NCBI GenBank assembly: GCA_964588695.1
Contig: CAZPQK010000004.1
Coordinates: 62,001 to 126,000 of the forward strand
Origin: CAZPQK01 sp964588695
GTDB lineage: Bacteria > Krumholzibacteriota > Krumholzibacteriia > WVZY01 > JAKEHA01
Direction of reading: 5' to 3'
Length of the DNA stretch: 64,000 nt
Part shown: piece after piece, positions 34,966-43,259 of the stretch
How the letters are laid out: each line of letters begins with the position of its first letter
Position numbering within the stretch: position 1 is the stretch's first letter
Notes under the pieces: generated by a model
Told to the model about the DNA's origin: nothing
Databases searched by the model: none
The model's input: the letters and a program-made list of their open reading frames with translations, nothing else
Translations under genes and position numbers: made by a program

Positions 34966-34981
34966 TTGTTATAATTAACAA
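34966..34981 (+). promoter_or_regulatory. Palindrome overlapping a perfect -10 box
   Basis: TTGTTA and TAACAA surround TAAT (34966-34981), a perfect inverted repeat containing TATAAT at 34970-34975, 38 bases before the exported LVIVD-repeat gene. No -35 box is recognisable at 16-18 bases upstream. The symmetry suggests an operator or a regulated promoter, but with AT-rich sequence the pairing may be fortuitous. Confidence 0.45.
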
Positions 34982-35018
34982 TAGCCAGCCGGGTCCCCAC
35001 GATCCCTAGAGGACCAAA

Positions 35019-36584
35019 ATGCGACTGTTCTGGATCATATCGATCATTCTAACACTTCCGATCTCTGTCGGCGCCCAAGGTCAGATTAACCTGCTGGGTC
35101 AGTTCACGCCTGCCAACTACGGGCGACTGTCCGACGTGTGGGGTTACGTCGATAACGGCACCGAGTATGCCGTCATCGGCGCGCTCAACGAAAAGAAGAT
35201 ATGGTTTATCGATGTGACCAACCCCGCCGCCCCATCGCAGGTGCAAGCACTCGCGGTCCCTAGTTTTGATTTCAAAATCCGCGGGAACTATTTGTATTCG
35301 GTCGACGGCGATCGCAATGGCACCGACGGTCGCATTACCAATATCGCAGATCTAATGTCCCCGATATTGGGGTCCGCTCTGGTGTCTTCGCATAACATTT
35401 GGATTACCGACGGCGGTGTCCTGGTGCAGTCCGACCCGGACATGACGTTGCGCTCGCTGGCCAACCCGGAAGTTCCGCTTTACCTGTGGGAGGTCGGCGG
35501 CGGCGCCACTGGCCACGATGCGTTTAGCGTGGGTACGACGCTTTACGAGTTTCGCGGATACACGGGAACGTTCATCTGGGATATCACCGACCCGTCGCAA
35601 CCGCAGCAGCTCAGTCGTATCTTTTCCAGTGAGATCTTTGCCCATAGCGGATCGCCCTCCGAAGATGGTCGCTATGTTTTTGTTTGTAACGAACTCGCCG
35701 TTCATCCCACCGAAGACATTACCGTGTGGGATGTCATCAACCCGGCGGTCCCGGTTCGCGTGGCCAGTATTACTGATCCAACTGCAACCGTGCACAACCT
35801 CTACATCATCGACAATCTCATGTACGTGTCGTACTACACCGCCGGATTCAAAGTGTTTGACGTAACCGATCCGACTCAGCCGCAACTACTTGACACTTAC
35901 GACACGTCGATCCTGACCGGAGAGGGATTTAACGGCGCGTTTGGCGTTTACCCGTTTACCCCGTCGGGTAACATTTACATTAGCGACCAGGATGGACTGT
36001 TTGTATTTGAGTTCAGCGACCCGGTGCCGACACTGTTTTCTTCGGTCGGCGGAGCACAGCATAACCAGGACGTGCGCCTCTACTGGGATTTCTTTTCTGA
36101 CGAAACATTGAGCCATTTGGAAGTCCGTCGAAAAACCAAAGACTCGATTGCTTTCAGCGTAGTCGCCAGCAACCTGCCCAAGGATGCTCGTGAGTGGGTG
36201 GACACCGACGTCCAGCCGGGCCAGGTTTACGTGTACAAAATCCACGCCGTCGGCGATGGCAGCCCGGGCGGCTTTTCCAGCGAGTTCGAAGTGAAAGTTG
36301 CATCCTCCCAACCGCAACTGGCGCAGAACTTCCCCAACCCGTTCAACCCGACCACGACAATCACGTTCGAGATCGGCCGTTCGAGCGCAATCGAACTGAC
36401 GGTTTTTGATGCACAGGGCCGTGTGGTTCGCACGCTAGTCAACTCTCGCTACGGAGCTGGCGTATACAGTGTGGATTGGGACGGCACCACCAACACTGGC
36501 GAGTCGGCGTCCAGCGGTGTTTACTTTTACAGACTGCAAACCAATTCCGGCGTGTTTACCCGCCGAATGACGCTGCTGAAATAG
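35019..36584 (+). CDS. Exported LVIVD-repeat (beta-propeller) protein with FlgD-like tail
   Basis: 521 residues. Signal peptide about 1-20 (LTLPISVGAQ). Residues about 25-345 hold repeated units of the LVIVD/choice-of-anchor type, each with V-TNPAAP, I-TDPSQP, V-INPAVP, V-TDPTQP turns followed by a beta strand. A fibronectin-like segment (about 350-430, VSWDF-like) follows, then LAQNFPNPFNPTT and a FlgD-like tail ending MTLLK. The protein is probably surface-anchored or secreted. It has its own possible operator/promoter and a strong terminator. Confidence 0.85.
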   Translation: MRLFWIISIILTLPISVGAQGQINLLGQFTPANYGRLSDVWGYVDNGTEYAVIGALNEKKIWFIDVTNPAAPSQVQALAVPSFDFKIRGNYLYSVDGDRNGTDGRITNIADLMSPILGSALVSSHNIWITDGGVLVQSDPDMTLRSLANPEVPLYLWEVGGGATGHDAFSVGTTLYEFRGYTGTFIWDITDPSQPQQLSRIFSSEIFAHSGSPSEDGRYVFVCNELAVHPTEDITVWDVINPAVPVRVASITDPTATVHNLYIIDNLMYVSYYTAGFKVFDVTDPTQPQLLDTYDTSILTGEGFNGAFGVYPFTPSGNIYISDQDGLFVFEFSDPVPTLFSSVGGAQHNQDVRLYWDFFSDETLSHLEVRRKTKDSIAFSVVASNLPKDAREWVDTDVQPGQVYVYKIHAVGDGSPGGFSSEFEVKVASSQPQLAQNFPNPFNPTTTITFEIGRSSAIELTVFDAQGRVVRTLVNSRYGAGVYSVDWDGTTNTGESASSGVYFYRLQTNSGVFTRRMTLLK

Positions 36585-36620
36585 CGACCCACCTACTCGC
36601 TTTTTCCGATACCCATTAAG

Positions 36621-36655
36621 AAAAGCGGGATGCGCGTAACACGCATCCCGCTTTT
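36621..36655. terminator. Bidirectional intrinsic terminator
   Basis: AAAAGCGGGATGCG (36621-36634) is the perfect reverse complement of CGCATCCCGCTTTT (36642-36655), a 14-bp stem with a 7-base loop. It separates the convergent LVIVD gene and mscL and serves both. Confidence 0.88.
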
Positions 36656-36680
36656 AGAGTGTCCGGTCTTGTCGGCGCCG

Positions 36681-37112
36681 CTAGCTCTTCTTGAGCGCGT
36701 CGCGAATTTCGCGAAGCAGCACCACGTCTTCCGGCGGAGCCGGCGGAGCCTTGGGCGCGGCTTCTTCCTTCTTCTTGAGGTTGTTAATCCAACGAACCAT
36801 CATGAAGATGACGAAAGCAACAATCAAAAAGTCGACGACGTTTTGTGCGAACTGCCCGTACTTGACTACCGCCGCACCTGCTTCTTCGGCGGCGGCGAGA
36901 GTTTCGTAACTGCCTCCGTCGAGCGCGGCGAAAAGGTTGGTAAAATCCACGCCCCCGAGCAACTTACCAATCGGCGGCATGATGACGTCATTGACCAAGG
37001 AACTAACGATCTTTCCGAACGCACCGCCGATAATGATACCGACGGCCATATCCATCGCGTTACCCTTGACCGCGAAATCCTTGAATTCCTTCATCAGGGA
37101 CATGCGGATCAC
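36681..37112 (-). CDS. mscL: Large-conductance mechanosensitive channel
   Basis: 143 residues. MscL landmarks: N-terminal MSLMKEFKDFAVKGNAMDMAVGIIIGGAFGKIVSSLVNDVIMPPIG covers the first membrane segment and pore (named residues only as landmarks), followed by a short periplasmic loop, the second helix (VVDFLIVAFVIFMMVRWINNL) and a C-terminal charged bundle. The homopentamer opens at high membrane tension. ATG 37112 preceded by AAAGGAG. Periplasmic loop is compact, as in typical MscL. Confidence 0.95.
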   Translation of the reverse strand: MIRMSLMKEFKDFAVKGNAMDMAVGIIIGGAFGKIVSSLVNDVIMPPIGKLLGGVDFTNLFAALDGGSYETLAAAEEAGAAVVKYGQFAQNVVDFLIVAFVIFMMVRWINNLKKKEEAAPKAPPAPPEDVVLLREIRDALKKS

Positions 37113-37267
37113 TCCTTTGCAATAAGTGTACGCTCTCGGTAGACGTAACTAACCTGCCCGGGCTTCGAGAGCGACGCTATAGTAGCTCTGCCCCGCAGGA
37201 TTGTCGAGCGTTTACCGTATAGAGCGCAGTCGCTATTGCGGAGAGTTGTGGATAACTTGGTGCTGGC

Positions 37268-38500
37268 TTAGCCCACTTCGGGGAAGGCCGACACGACATC
37301 ATCAATTGGGGCGGCGTCGGGAAAAAAATCGAGCAATCGTACCAGCACTTCGTCGAGGATGGCGTCGGGGCAGGACGCACCGCAAGACACCACAATCTCC
37401 ACCGGTCGCTTTGGCACAAGCCAATCACTGGACGTTACGACTTCTTTCTGATGCAAATCAAAGTGGCGAATCTCGGTCGCCGAGCGAATTTCGTCGGCAT
37501 CCTTAATAAAGTATGTGGGCATCGCGCGCTCGCATAGCTCAACAATGTGCGACGTGTTCGACGAGTTGTACCCGCCAACGACCAGGGCGGTATCGGCACC
37601 GCGCTCGATCAGCGCATAAGTCGCGTCCTGGTTTTCGTTGGTGGCATAGCACAATGTATCTGACGTATCTGCAAAGTGCTCGGACAGGCGATCTTCGCCG
37701 TATCGATCCAGCAATGCCTGGCGCAGCGTCTGTGCAATGGCATGGGTTTCGGTGGCCAACATCGTGGTCTGATTAACCACTCCAATTCGCCGCAAGTGGG
37801 CATCCGGGTCAAAATCCGGCGTGGATTTGTGGCCAAAGTACCGGTGGAAAGTCTCGCGATCGGCCTCGCCACGAATCACGGCGGCCAGGATATCAGCCTC
37901 GGATTGATCAAACAGCACCACGGTTGGTGCCGCCTGCTTGGAGTGCGAAAACGTCGCGCGCGTTTCTTCGTGAAGATGTTTGCCGTGAACAACCACCGTG
38001 TAGTCGTCCCTACCAAGTTGCTCGCTACGCTTCCACACCTTCTCAACGAACGGACACGTGGTATCGTAGGTGTAGGGATCGATACCGCGCTCCGCCAGCC
38101 GTTGCTGCATCTCCAAGGTGGTTCCGAACGCGGGCACTACGACGATGTCGTCGGCGGTCAACTCGCTCCATTCCACAAGCTGATCACCCGCGGGCGTAAA
38201 AATAAACCTCACGCCGCGATCCTGCAGGTCGCCGTTGACTCGCGGGTTGTGAATCATCTCGCTTAAGAAGAACACGCGTCGGTCGGGATTGTCATTGAGC
38301 GTGCGATACGCAATCTCCACCGCGTTTTCAACCCCAAAGCAAAACCCAAAATGCCGCGCGAGCACTACCCGCAGTGGCCCAAAGTCCAGGACTGTCGGCG
38401 AGAGGTCGCGCTTGCGCGGATCGGCCGCTTGTCGGGCTCGCTTTACGCGAGTAATAACCCGGCCGCGGTAGATAAGGGGTATGTCAAACTTACGCGCCAT
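37268..38500 (-). CDS. ispH: 4-hydroxy-3-methylbut-2-enyl diphosphate reductase
   Basis: 410 residues, the long form with an extended N-terminus as in cyanobacteria, Bacteroidetes and several candidate phyla. The three cluster cysteines are in FGFCFGVENA (C54), TTCPFVEKVW, and SCGASCPD near the C-terminus. IspH catalyses the last step of the MEP pathway, giving IPP and DMAPP from HMBPP using a 4Fe-4S cluster. ATG 38500 overlaps the stop of the dodecin gene by one base, so the pair is coupled. Confidence 0.95.
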   Translation of the reverse strand: MARKFDIPLIYRGRVITRVKRARQAADPRKRDLSPTVLDFGPLRVVLARHFGFCFGVENAVEIAYRTLNDNPDRRVFFLSEMIHNPRVNGDLQDRGVRFIFTPAGDQLVEWSELTADDIVVVPAFGTTLEMQQRLAERGIDPYTYDTTCPFVEKVWKRSEQLGRDDYTVVVHGKHLHEETRATFSHSKQAAPTVVLFDQSEADILAAVIRGEADRETFHRYFGHKSTPDFDPDAHLRRIGVVNQTTMLATETHAIAQTLRQALLDRYGEDRLSEHFADTSDTLCYATNENQDATYALIERGADTALVVGGYNSSNTSHIVELCERAMPTYFIKDADEIRSATEIRHFDLHQKEVVTSSDWLVPKRPVEIVVSCGASCPDAILDEVLVRLLDFFPDAAPIDDVVSAFPEVG

Positions 38501-38709
38501 TAGTCGCTAATCGTAAATCCCACTTTGATGGTTACCTGCCAATATTCAATAGATCCGCCGTCGATGTAACCGCGCGTGTCCATCACCTGGAACCAGCGCA
38601 TTTGCTTAACGGTCTTAGAAGCACGGTCGATTGCGTTTTCGATTGCCTGCTGGTAGCCCGCTTTCGAAGAGCCAGTCAGTTCGATTGTCTTGTAAACATG
38701 TTCCGACAT
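38500..38709 (-). CDS. Dodecin (flavin-storage protein)
   Basis: 69 residues, the standard dodecin length. It contains VYKTIELTGSS, then the helix GYQQAIENAIDRASKT, then LRWFQV-like VKQMRWFQVMDTRG, where the tryptophan stacks against flavin, and WQVTIKVGF at the end. Dodecins are 12-mer shells that bind riboflavin, FAD or FMN (in bacteria FMN/CoA) and buffer flavin levels. Coupled to ispH. Confidence 0.95.
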   Translation of the reverse strand: MSEHVYKTIELTGSSKAGYQQAIENAIDRASKTVKQMRWFQVMDTRGYIDGGSIEYWQVTIKVGFTISD

Positions 38710-38729
38710 TGGAACCTCCTTGTTTCTAA

Positions 38730-39629
38730 CTATACTATCTTATCGCCGCTGGTGCGAACTTCGTCTCGGTACCAGCTGGCCACCTCGCGAGTCACGGCTC
38801 CTACGTTTCCCAACCCGATGGCGCGTCCGTCGATTTCCACCACGCCCGCTACTTCCCCCATAGTGCCCGTGCAGAACACTTCGTCCGCACGATAGAGCTC
38901 GGTCAACGAAATGTCGCGAACATCGCACGTTCGCGAATGGCGTGCGGCCAGGTCAAGGACGGTCGCGCGGGTAATTCCCTCGGGACACGCGACGGCTCGG
39001 CTGGTTACCAAACGTCCGCCGGAAACCGCAAAGATATGCGTGGCGTTGGTTTCGGCCACAAACCCGCGAGTATCTAGCATGAGCGCGTCGTCGGCCCCGG
39101 CAACGTTGGCTTCTACCTTGGCCAGGATCGATTGGATCAAATTATTGTGATGAATCTTGGGGTCGAGGCAGTCCGGGGGAAAGCGCCGCACCGAACTGGT
39201 CACCAACGAAAGCCCGGAGGTGTCGTACACGGGAGACTTGAATTCGGCAAGCACGATAACGGTCGGACCGGATTGGTTAAGACGCGGATCCATTCCCGAC
39301 GTTATTTTTACCCCGCGGGTTAACGTTAAGCGGACATGCACGCCGTCATGCATGCCGTTGGCCATAAGCGTCGCACGAATGTGCTCCACCAACTCGTCGT
39401 CACTGGGAATCGTAGCAAACGCGAGCGCCTTCGCAGATCCCCGCAGGCGGTTCAGATGTTCGTACAGCTTAAAGATCTTGCCGTCGTAAAGACGCAACCC
39501 TTCCCACACCGCATCGCCTCCTTGTACGACGCTATCAAAGGGGCTTACTCCCGCGGCTTCGCGCGGCACTTGCTTACCGTTAATTCCGATCTTGATGTCG
39601 CGGTTGCGTTCGTCAAACTGCTGCAGCAT
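38730..39629 (-). CDS. Class IV PLP aminotransferase (BCAT/DAAT-like)
   Basis: 299 residues. Fold-type IV signatures: VVQGGDAVWEGLRLYDG near the start, catalytic lysine in LDPKIHHNNLIQ, and the ETNATHIF glutamate-containing motif with GEVAGVVEIDGR near the end. The family includes branched-chain aminotransferases, D-amino-acid aminotransferase and aminodeoxychorismate lyase. The order of conserved segments is very close to that of the C-terminal domain of plant BCAT-like proteins, in which the partner encoded next door is fused at the N-terminus. Substrate open. Confidence 0.88.
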   Translation of the reverse strand: MLQQFDERNRDIKIGINGKQVPREAAGVSPFDSVVQGGDAVWEGLRLYDGKIFKLYEHLNRLRGSAKALAFATIPSDDELVEHIRATLMANGMHDGVHVRLTLTRGVKITSGMDPRLNQSGPTVIVLAEFKSPVYDTSGLSLVTSSVRRFPPDCLDPKIHHNNLIQSILAKVEANVAGADDALMLDTRGFVAETNATHIFAVSGGRLVTSRAVACPEGITRATVLDLAARHSRTCDVRDISLTELYRADEVFCTGTMGEVAGVVEIDGRAIGLGNVGAVTREVASWYRDEVRTSGDKIV

Positions 39630-39630
39630 G

Positions 39631-40365
39631 TCACACCACTAATCGATGAGGTTGGAGTTGGTCGTAAGCATCGCGACAAACCTGCAACACTTCTTCAAGT
39701 TCAGGTCGCACCACGTCGGATTTTTGTTGATACGGAGCAAAGCCGGTCGATGCCTCCACCGTGGCATACCAGTGAGGTGCCCAAATGCCATCGCTTTCGC
39801 GACGCCCCGGAGGCCACGATAACATACGCTCACTGAAAGGGACGCCGACGGCATCACATAGCGCAGACAACATTTCTCGTGGCCGCTGCAAAATGTCACG
39901 AGCGTCAATAACCAACGGCGGCGTGCCGGTTTGCTCGCGCAACCAATGAAACAAATCAACCTGTTGAGGCAACCCGGTGTCGCGAGCGGTGGGTTCGGTC
40001 AGCACTTTGTCCAGAGACGTTAACATTTCGGCGGGGTCGCGAATGAGCAAAGCGTTCACGCACTCCGCCATCCAATCGCGGCCGATCTGCGGCGCCAGGT
40101 GGTGTGCCATATGCTTCTGATAGAAGATGTGAATGCCAGTCGGGAGCGGCGCCAGCAACCCTTCGACTACCGCACGCCAGTCCGTGGGTTGCGACGCGAT
40201 CACCGCGTCCCGCCCGGGGTGGTCAAGGCCTGTGGCTAAAAGGTAATTGGCGTAGAACGGCTCGTCGCAAACGATCGTGTCGGGCCGGTTTTCCCAGCTT
40301 CGCATTAGGGCGGTGGAGATATTGCGCGGGCCCGACCACATCGCCACCCGGGTTGCGACTTGCAT
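39631..40365 (-). CDS. Sulfotransferase-like P-loop protein, partner of the aminotransferase
   Basis: 244 residues from ATG 40365, chosen because GGGAG lies 5 bases upstream (plus-strand 40371-40375) and because the N-terminus MQVATRVAMWSGPRNISTALMRS then begins with the P-loop-like sulfotransferase motif. Further landmarks are CDEPFYANYL, the HMAHHL region, the RDPAEMLTSLDKV motif (PAPS-contact arginine region) and DGIWAPHWYATVEASTGF. Its stop is one base from the aminotransferase start, so the two are coupled. No sulfotransfer has been shown for this family that I know of; the role is inference. Confidence 0.75.
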   Translation of the reverse strand: MQVATRVAMWSGPRNISTALMRSWENRPDTIVCDEPFYANYLLATGLDHPGRDAVIASQPTDWRAVVEGLLAPLPTGIHIFYQKHMAHHLAPQIGRDWMAECVNALLIRDPAEMLTSLDKVLTEPTARDTGLPQQVDLFHWLREQTGTPPLVIDARDILQRPREMLSALCDAVGVPFSERMLSWPPGRRESDGIWAPHWYATVEASTGFAPYQQKSDVVRPELEEVLQVCRDAYDQLQPHRLVV

Positions 40366-40484
40366 GCTAACTCCCGTGTTTCCAACCAATACGGACAAAA
40401 CGGCTATTTCGTATGTTACCAATTCGCGGGGCGTCATTCCACATTCCGCCGCGACTGGGCTCGGCATGAAAACTGCCTAACTCT

Positions 40485-40513
40485 TTGCGGCACAACAAGA
40501 TTTAGTGTATACT
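40485..40513 (+). promoter_or_regulatory. Possible promoter of the small exported protein and metalloprotease genes
   Basis: TTGCGG (40485-40490), 17 bases, TATACT (40508-40513), 95 bases before the ATG at 40609. The -35 box is weak. Confidence 0.3.
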
Positions 40514-40608
40514 TCGTGCCAGTCGGGTGGACCGCACTCACTCGATCACCAATCAGCGAATTTATAGTTCCAACGGAAATCTCAACTCTTCCCAAGGAGA
40601 AAACCCGT

Positions 40609-40992
40609 ATGAAACGAGCACTCGTGGCAACCGGAGCCATACTCGTTGTGGCGACGGTGGGAACGTGGATGCTCGGTGGGGGCACCAACCATACGGAGCC
40701 GGCCGAGGTCAACGCCGCACCGTCAATGGTGGTCCACATCGATCCCGCAACCGGTAAGGTCATCCCTCCCGCTGAAGGAGCGACGATCATACCGATCTCG
40801 CGCGAAATGTCCGAAGGCCTTAGCCGTTCGGAGGAAGGCCTGGTCCAGGAGAAAGGCCCTACCGGCGGCTACGTTGTCGACCTGCAGGGTCGGTTTCAAC
40901 ACACGCAAGTGGTCACCATGGACGAAGATGGTAATCTTCGCACCGATTGTATCGACCACAACCCTTCCGACCTTGTTAACCACAACCACTAG
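40609..40992 (+). CDS. Small exported protein, possibly post-PEP-CTERM-1-like
   Basis: 127 residues from ATG 40609 with AAGGAG at 40594-40599. N-terminal hydrophobic stretch (residues about 5-22), then MVVHIDPATGKVIPP, a proline/alanine-rich linker, and a C-terminal block GGYVVDLQGRFQHTQVVTMDEDGNLRTDC followed by a histidine-rich end. That block resembles the post-PEP-CTERM-1 type of small exported proteins (V-DP-TG-x-PP, then DLQGRF..x-D-G). Role unknown. Eleven bases before a secreted metalloprotease gene, so the two form an operon. Confidence 0.6.
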   Translation: MKRALVATGAILVVATVGTWMLGGGTNHTEPAEVNAAPSMVVHIDPATGKVIPPAEGATIIPISREMSEGLSRSEEGLVQEKGPTGGYVVDLQGRFQHTQVVTMDEDGNLRTDCIDHNPSDLVNHNH

Positions 40993-41003
40993 AGGAGAAT
41001 AGA

Positions 41004-42614
41004 ATGAAAACGATTCGCGTTCTAATGCTCCTCGCTGTGGGAGCTTTGATAGTAACGGCGCTGCCGACGGCAAATGCGCATGCGGCAGCAACCATTGTCA
41101 TCAACAACGCCGATGGAGCTGGCGAAGGGTTTAACGATCCGACACCGGTGGCGCCCATCGGCGGCAACCCTGGGACAACCCTGGGTGCACAACGACTCAA
41201 CGCGTTTACTTATGCCGCCAATATTTGGGCGGCGTGCCTGAACAGCAACGTGACCATCGTCGTTAACGCGCAAATCGATCCGCAGTTCTGTAGCGGCGGT
41301 TCGGCAGTGTTGGGGTCGGCGGGAACCACGACCGTCCACCGCGACTTTACAGGCGCTCAGCTTGCCAATACCTGGTACCCGCAGGCGCTGGCCAACGCAC
41401 AGGCCGGGTCCGACCTTAGCCCCAACCCCGACATTAACGCGACGTTCAATAGCAACCTGGGAACGTCGGGTTCTTGTAGCATCGGTTGGTACTACGGCTA
41501 CGACATGTCGCCGGGCGGCGGTCAGATCGATTTCATTTCGGTAGTCACCCACGAAATCGGACATGGCTTGGGTTTCCAAACGTTCCAGAATTCAGTAGGT
41601 AACTGGTTCTACGGTATCCCCGACACGTACGGCCGCAACATGTACTTCAACGGCAACTCGCCGCCAGACTATCCGTCGATGAGCGCGGCGCAGCGGGCAG
41701 CGGGCAACCTTGGCGACCCCAACCTGGTTTGGGATGGCTCGGGCGTGAATGCACAGATTCCGTTGGTCCCGATCGTTTCCGGTGTGACCAACAACCGTGT
41801 GCGTTTGCATGGACCAAACCCGTTCCAGAACGGGTCGTCGCTTTCGCACTTTAGTACCGCTCTGTTTCCTAACGAAATGATGGAACCGTCGTACACTGTT
41901 CCCATCCACGACCCGGCAGTGGGACTCTACTTGCTGGAAGACATTGGCTGGGATCTCGACAAGTGTTCGGCAACCGAAACCACGGTGGATCAATCCGATA
42001 CCAACACGGTGTCGCAAACTACCACACTATGGACGTTCCAGCTTGAGGTTACCGCCAACGGCCCCGGAGACGCGATCAACACCAACGTGACGCTGACCAG
42101 CATCCCATTCTGGGCGTCGGCGCCGGATCCGTTCTGCGCTTACGGCACCATCAACAACGGCACGTCATCGTTTGGTTTGGACGACTTCACGTTGGACATC
42201 ACCAACTGGACGCCGGGAACCAGCTTCAACGTCAACATCCAAATTGAATGGGAAAACGACTGTGGCGAGACGCGTAGCGAAATCGAAACCGTCACATTGC
42301 AGCCCGAGGATCAAGTTACTGCTGCCGGCCCTGCGTTGGGCGATAGGCTCGAGCAGAACTTTCCCAACCCGTTTAACCCGACGACGACGATCAACTACGC
42401 AGTGGCCGCCGATGGCCTGGTAGAGTTGAACATCTACGACGTGTCGGGCGCTCTGGTGCGTACCCTGGTTGACGAGACCAAAGAAGCCGGCACCTACAGC
42501 GCGACCTGGAATGGTGTTGCCAACAACGGCACCCGCGCGGCTAGCGGGGTTTACTTTTACACGATCCGTAGCGGCGAGTTTACCCAGACCCGCCGCATGG
42601 TCATGCTGAAGTAA
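41004..42614 (+). CDS. Secreted zinc-dependent peptidase with FlgD-like tail
   Basis: 536 residues. Signal peptide about 1-28 (..ALPTANAHA). The catalytic zincin helix is at about residues 178-188: THEIGHGLGF, i.e. HExxH with an extended G. A domain follows with disulfide-prone cysteines and a third-ligand region not certain. Residues about 448-536 are the NFPNPFNPTT-type tail, ending MVMLK. Resembles uncharacterised exported peptidases (PA-domain or M10-like) seen in Gammaproteobacteria and FCB groups. AGAGGAG precedes ATG 41004; operon with the small protein. Confidence 0.85.
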   Translation: MKTIRVLMLLAVGALIVTALPTANAHAAATIVINNADGAGEGFNDPTPVAPIGGNPGTTLGAQRLNAFTYAANIWAACLNSNVTIVVNAQIDPQFCSGGSAVLGSAGTTTVHRDFTGAQLANTWYPQALANAQAGSDLSPNPDINATFNSNLGTSGSCSIGWYYGYDMSPGGGQIDFISVVTHEIGHGLGFQTFQNSVGNWFYGIPDTYGRNMYFNGNSPPDYPSMSAAQRAAGNLGDPNLVWDGSGVNAQIPLVPIVSGVTNNRVRLHGPNPFQNGSSLSHFSTALFPNEMMEPSYTVPIHDPAVGLYLLEDIGWDLDKCSATETTVDQSDTNTVSQTTTLWTFQLEVTANGPGDAINTNVTLTSIPFWASAPDPFCAYGTINNGTSSFGLDDFTLDITNWTPGTSFNVNIQIEWENDCGETRSEIETVTLQPEDQVTAAGPALGDRLEQNFPNPFNPTTTINYAVAADGLVELNIYDVSGALVRTLVDETKEAGTYSATWNGVANNGTRAASGVYFYTIRSGEFTQTRRMVMLK

Positions 42615-42636
42615 CGTAGTCCTAGCATACGCTAAT

Positions 42637-42669
42637 AAAAAGGAGAGCCTTTTCGGCTCTCCTTTTTTT
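42637..42669 (+). terminator. Intrinsic terminator
   Basis: AAAAAGGAGAGCC (42637-42649), loop TTTTC (42650-42654), GGCTCTCC (42655-42662), then seven T (42663-42669) that pair in part with the leading A run. It ends the peptidase operon. Confidence 0.88.
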
Positions 42670-42782
42670 GTGCCGTCACCGACGTGCACCATGCGGTCAA
42701 TTCGTGTTATGTTTTGTGCTTCGGATCTCTCCGGGCCGAACACTGACGTGCGGTTAGACTTACTACAATATTGGAGCAGGGA

Positions 42783-43259
42783 ATGGCGAAGAAGATCTTG
42801 ATCGTAACCATGTTTGTGCTGAGCGCATTTTTGGGTGGGGTATTGGTTGGACACGTTACCCAAAGTGCGCAAGCCGAACTTACCGAAGGCGGCGAAGAGC
42901 TAAGCGAGTACATGGGATTACTACAGCGACACACACACAAGCTTGGCCTCGCGATTGCTGCAAAGAACAAAGGACTCGCAGAGTTTTACCTTCACGAAGT
43001 GGAAGAAACCAGCGCTGTAATTGTCGAGCGCTTTCCCGACTATGACGGGTTCAAGGTGGGCGCGCTGGCCAAGGCCATGATGGTGCCGTACGTTTTGACG
43101 TTGGATAAAGCGATCGACGGAGGAAACTGGTCGTCGGCTCGCACCGGTTTTACCAGTCTTGTTTCGTCATGCAACCAGTGCCATCAGGCAACCAAGCATT
43201 CCTACGTGGTCATAACGAACCCCGAGACGAATCCCTTCAACCAACGGTTCGAGCCCTAA
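42783..43259 (+). CDS. Exported monoheme c-type cytochrome
   Basis: 158 residues from ATG 42783; a TTG 12 bases upstream is also in frame but GGAGCAGGG sits right before the ATG. Hydrophobic N-terminal segment (about 5-25) serves as signal or anchor. The single haem-binding motif is CNQCH near the C-terminus (about residue 138), preceded by a helical region, resembling cytochrome c prime-type four-helix arrangements. It would depend on the ccm genes at the right edge. Ends flush with the convergent gene. Confidence 0.75.
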   Translation: MAKKILIVTMFVLSAFLGGVLVGHVTQSAQAELTEGGEELSEYMGLLQRHTHKLGLAIAAKNKGLAEFYLHEVEETSAVIVERFPDYDGFKVGALAKAMMVPYVLTLDKAIDGGNWSSARTGFTSLVSSCNQCHQATKHSYVVITNPETNPFNQRFEP

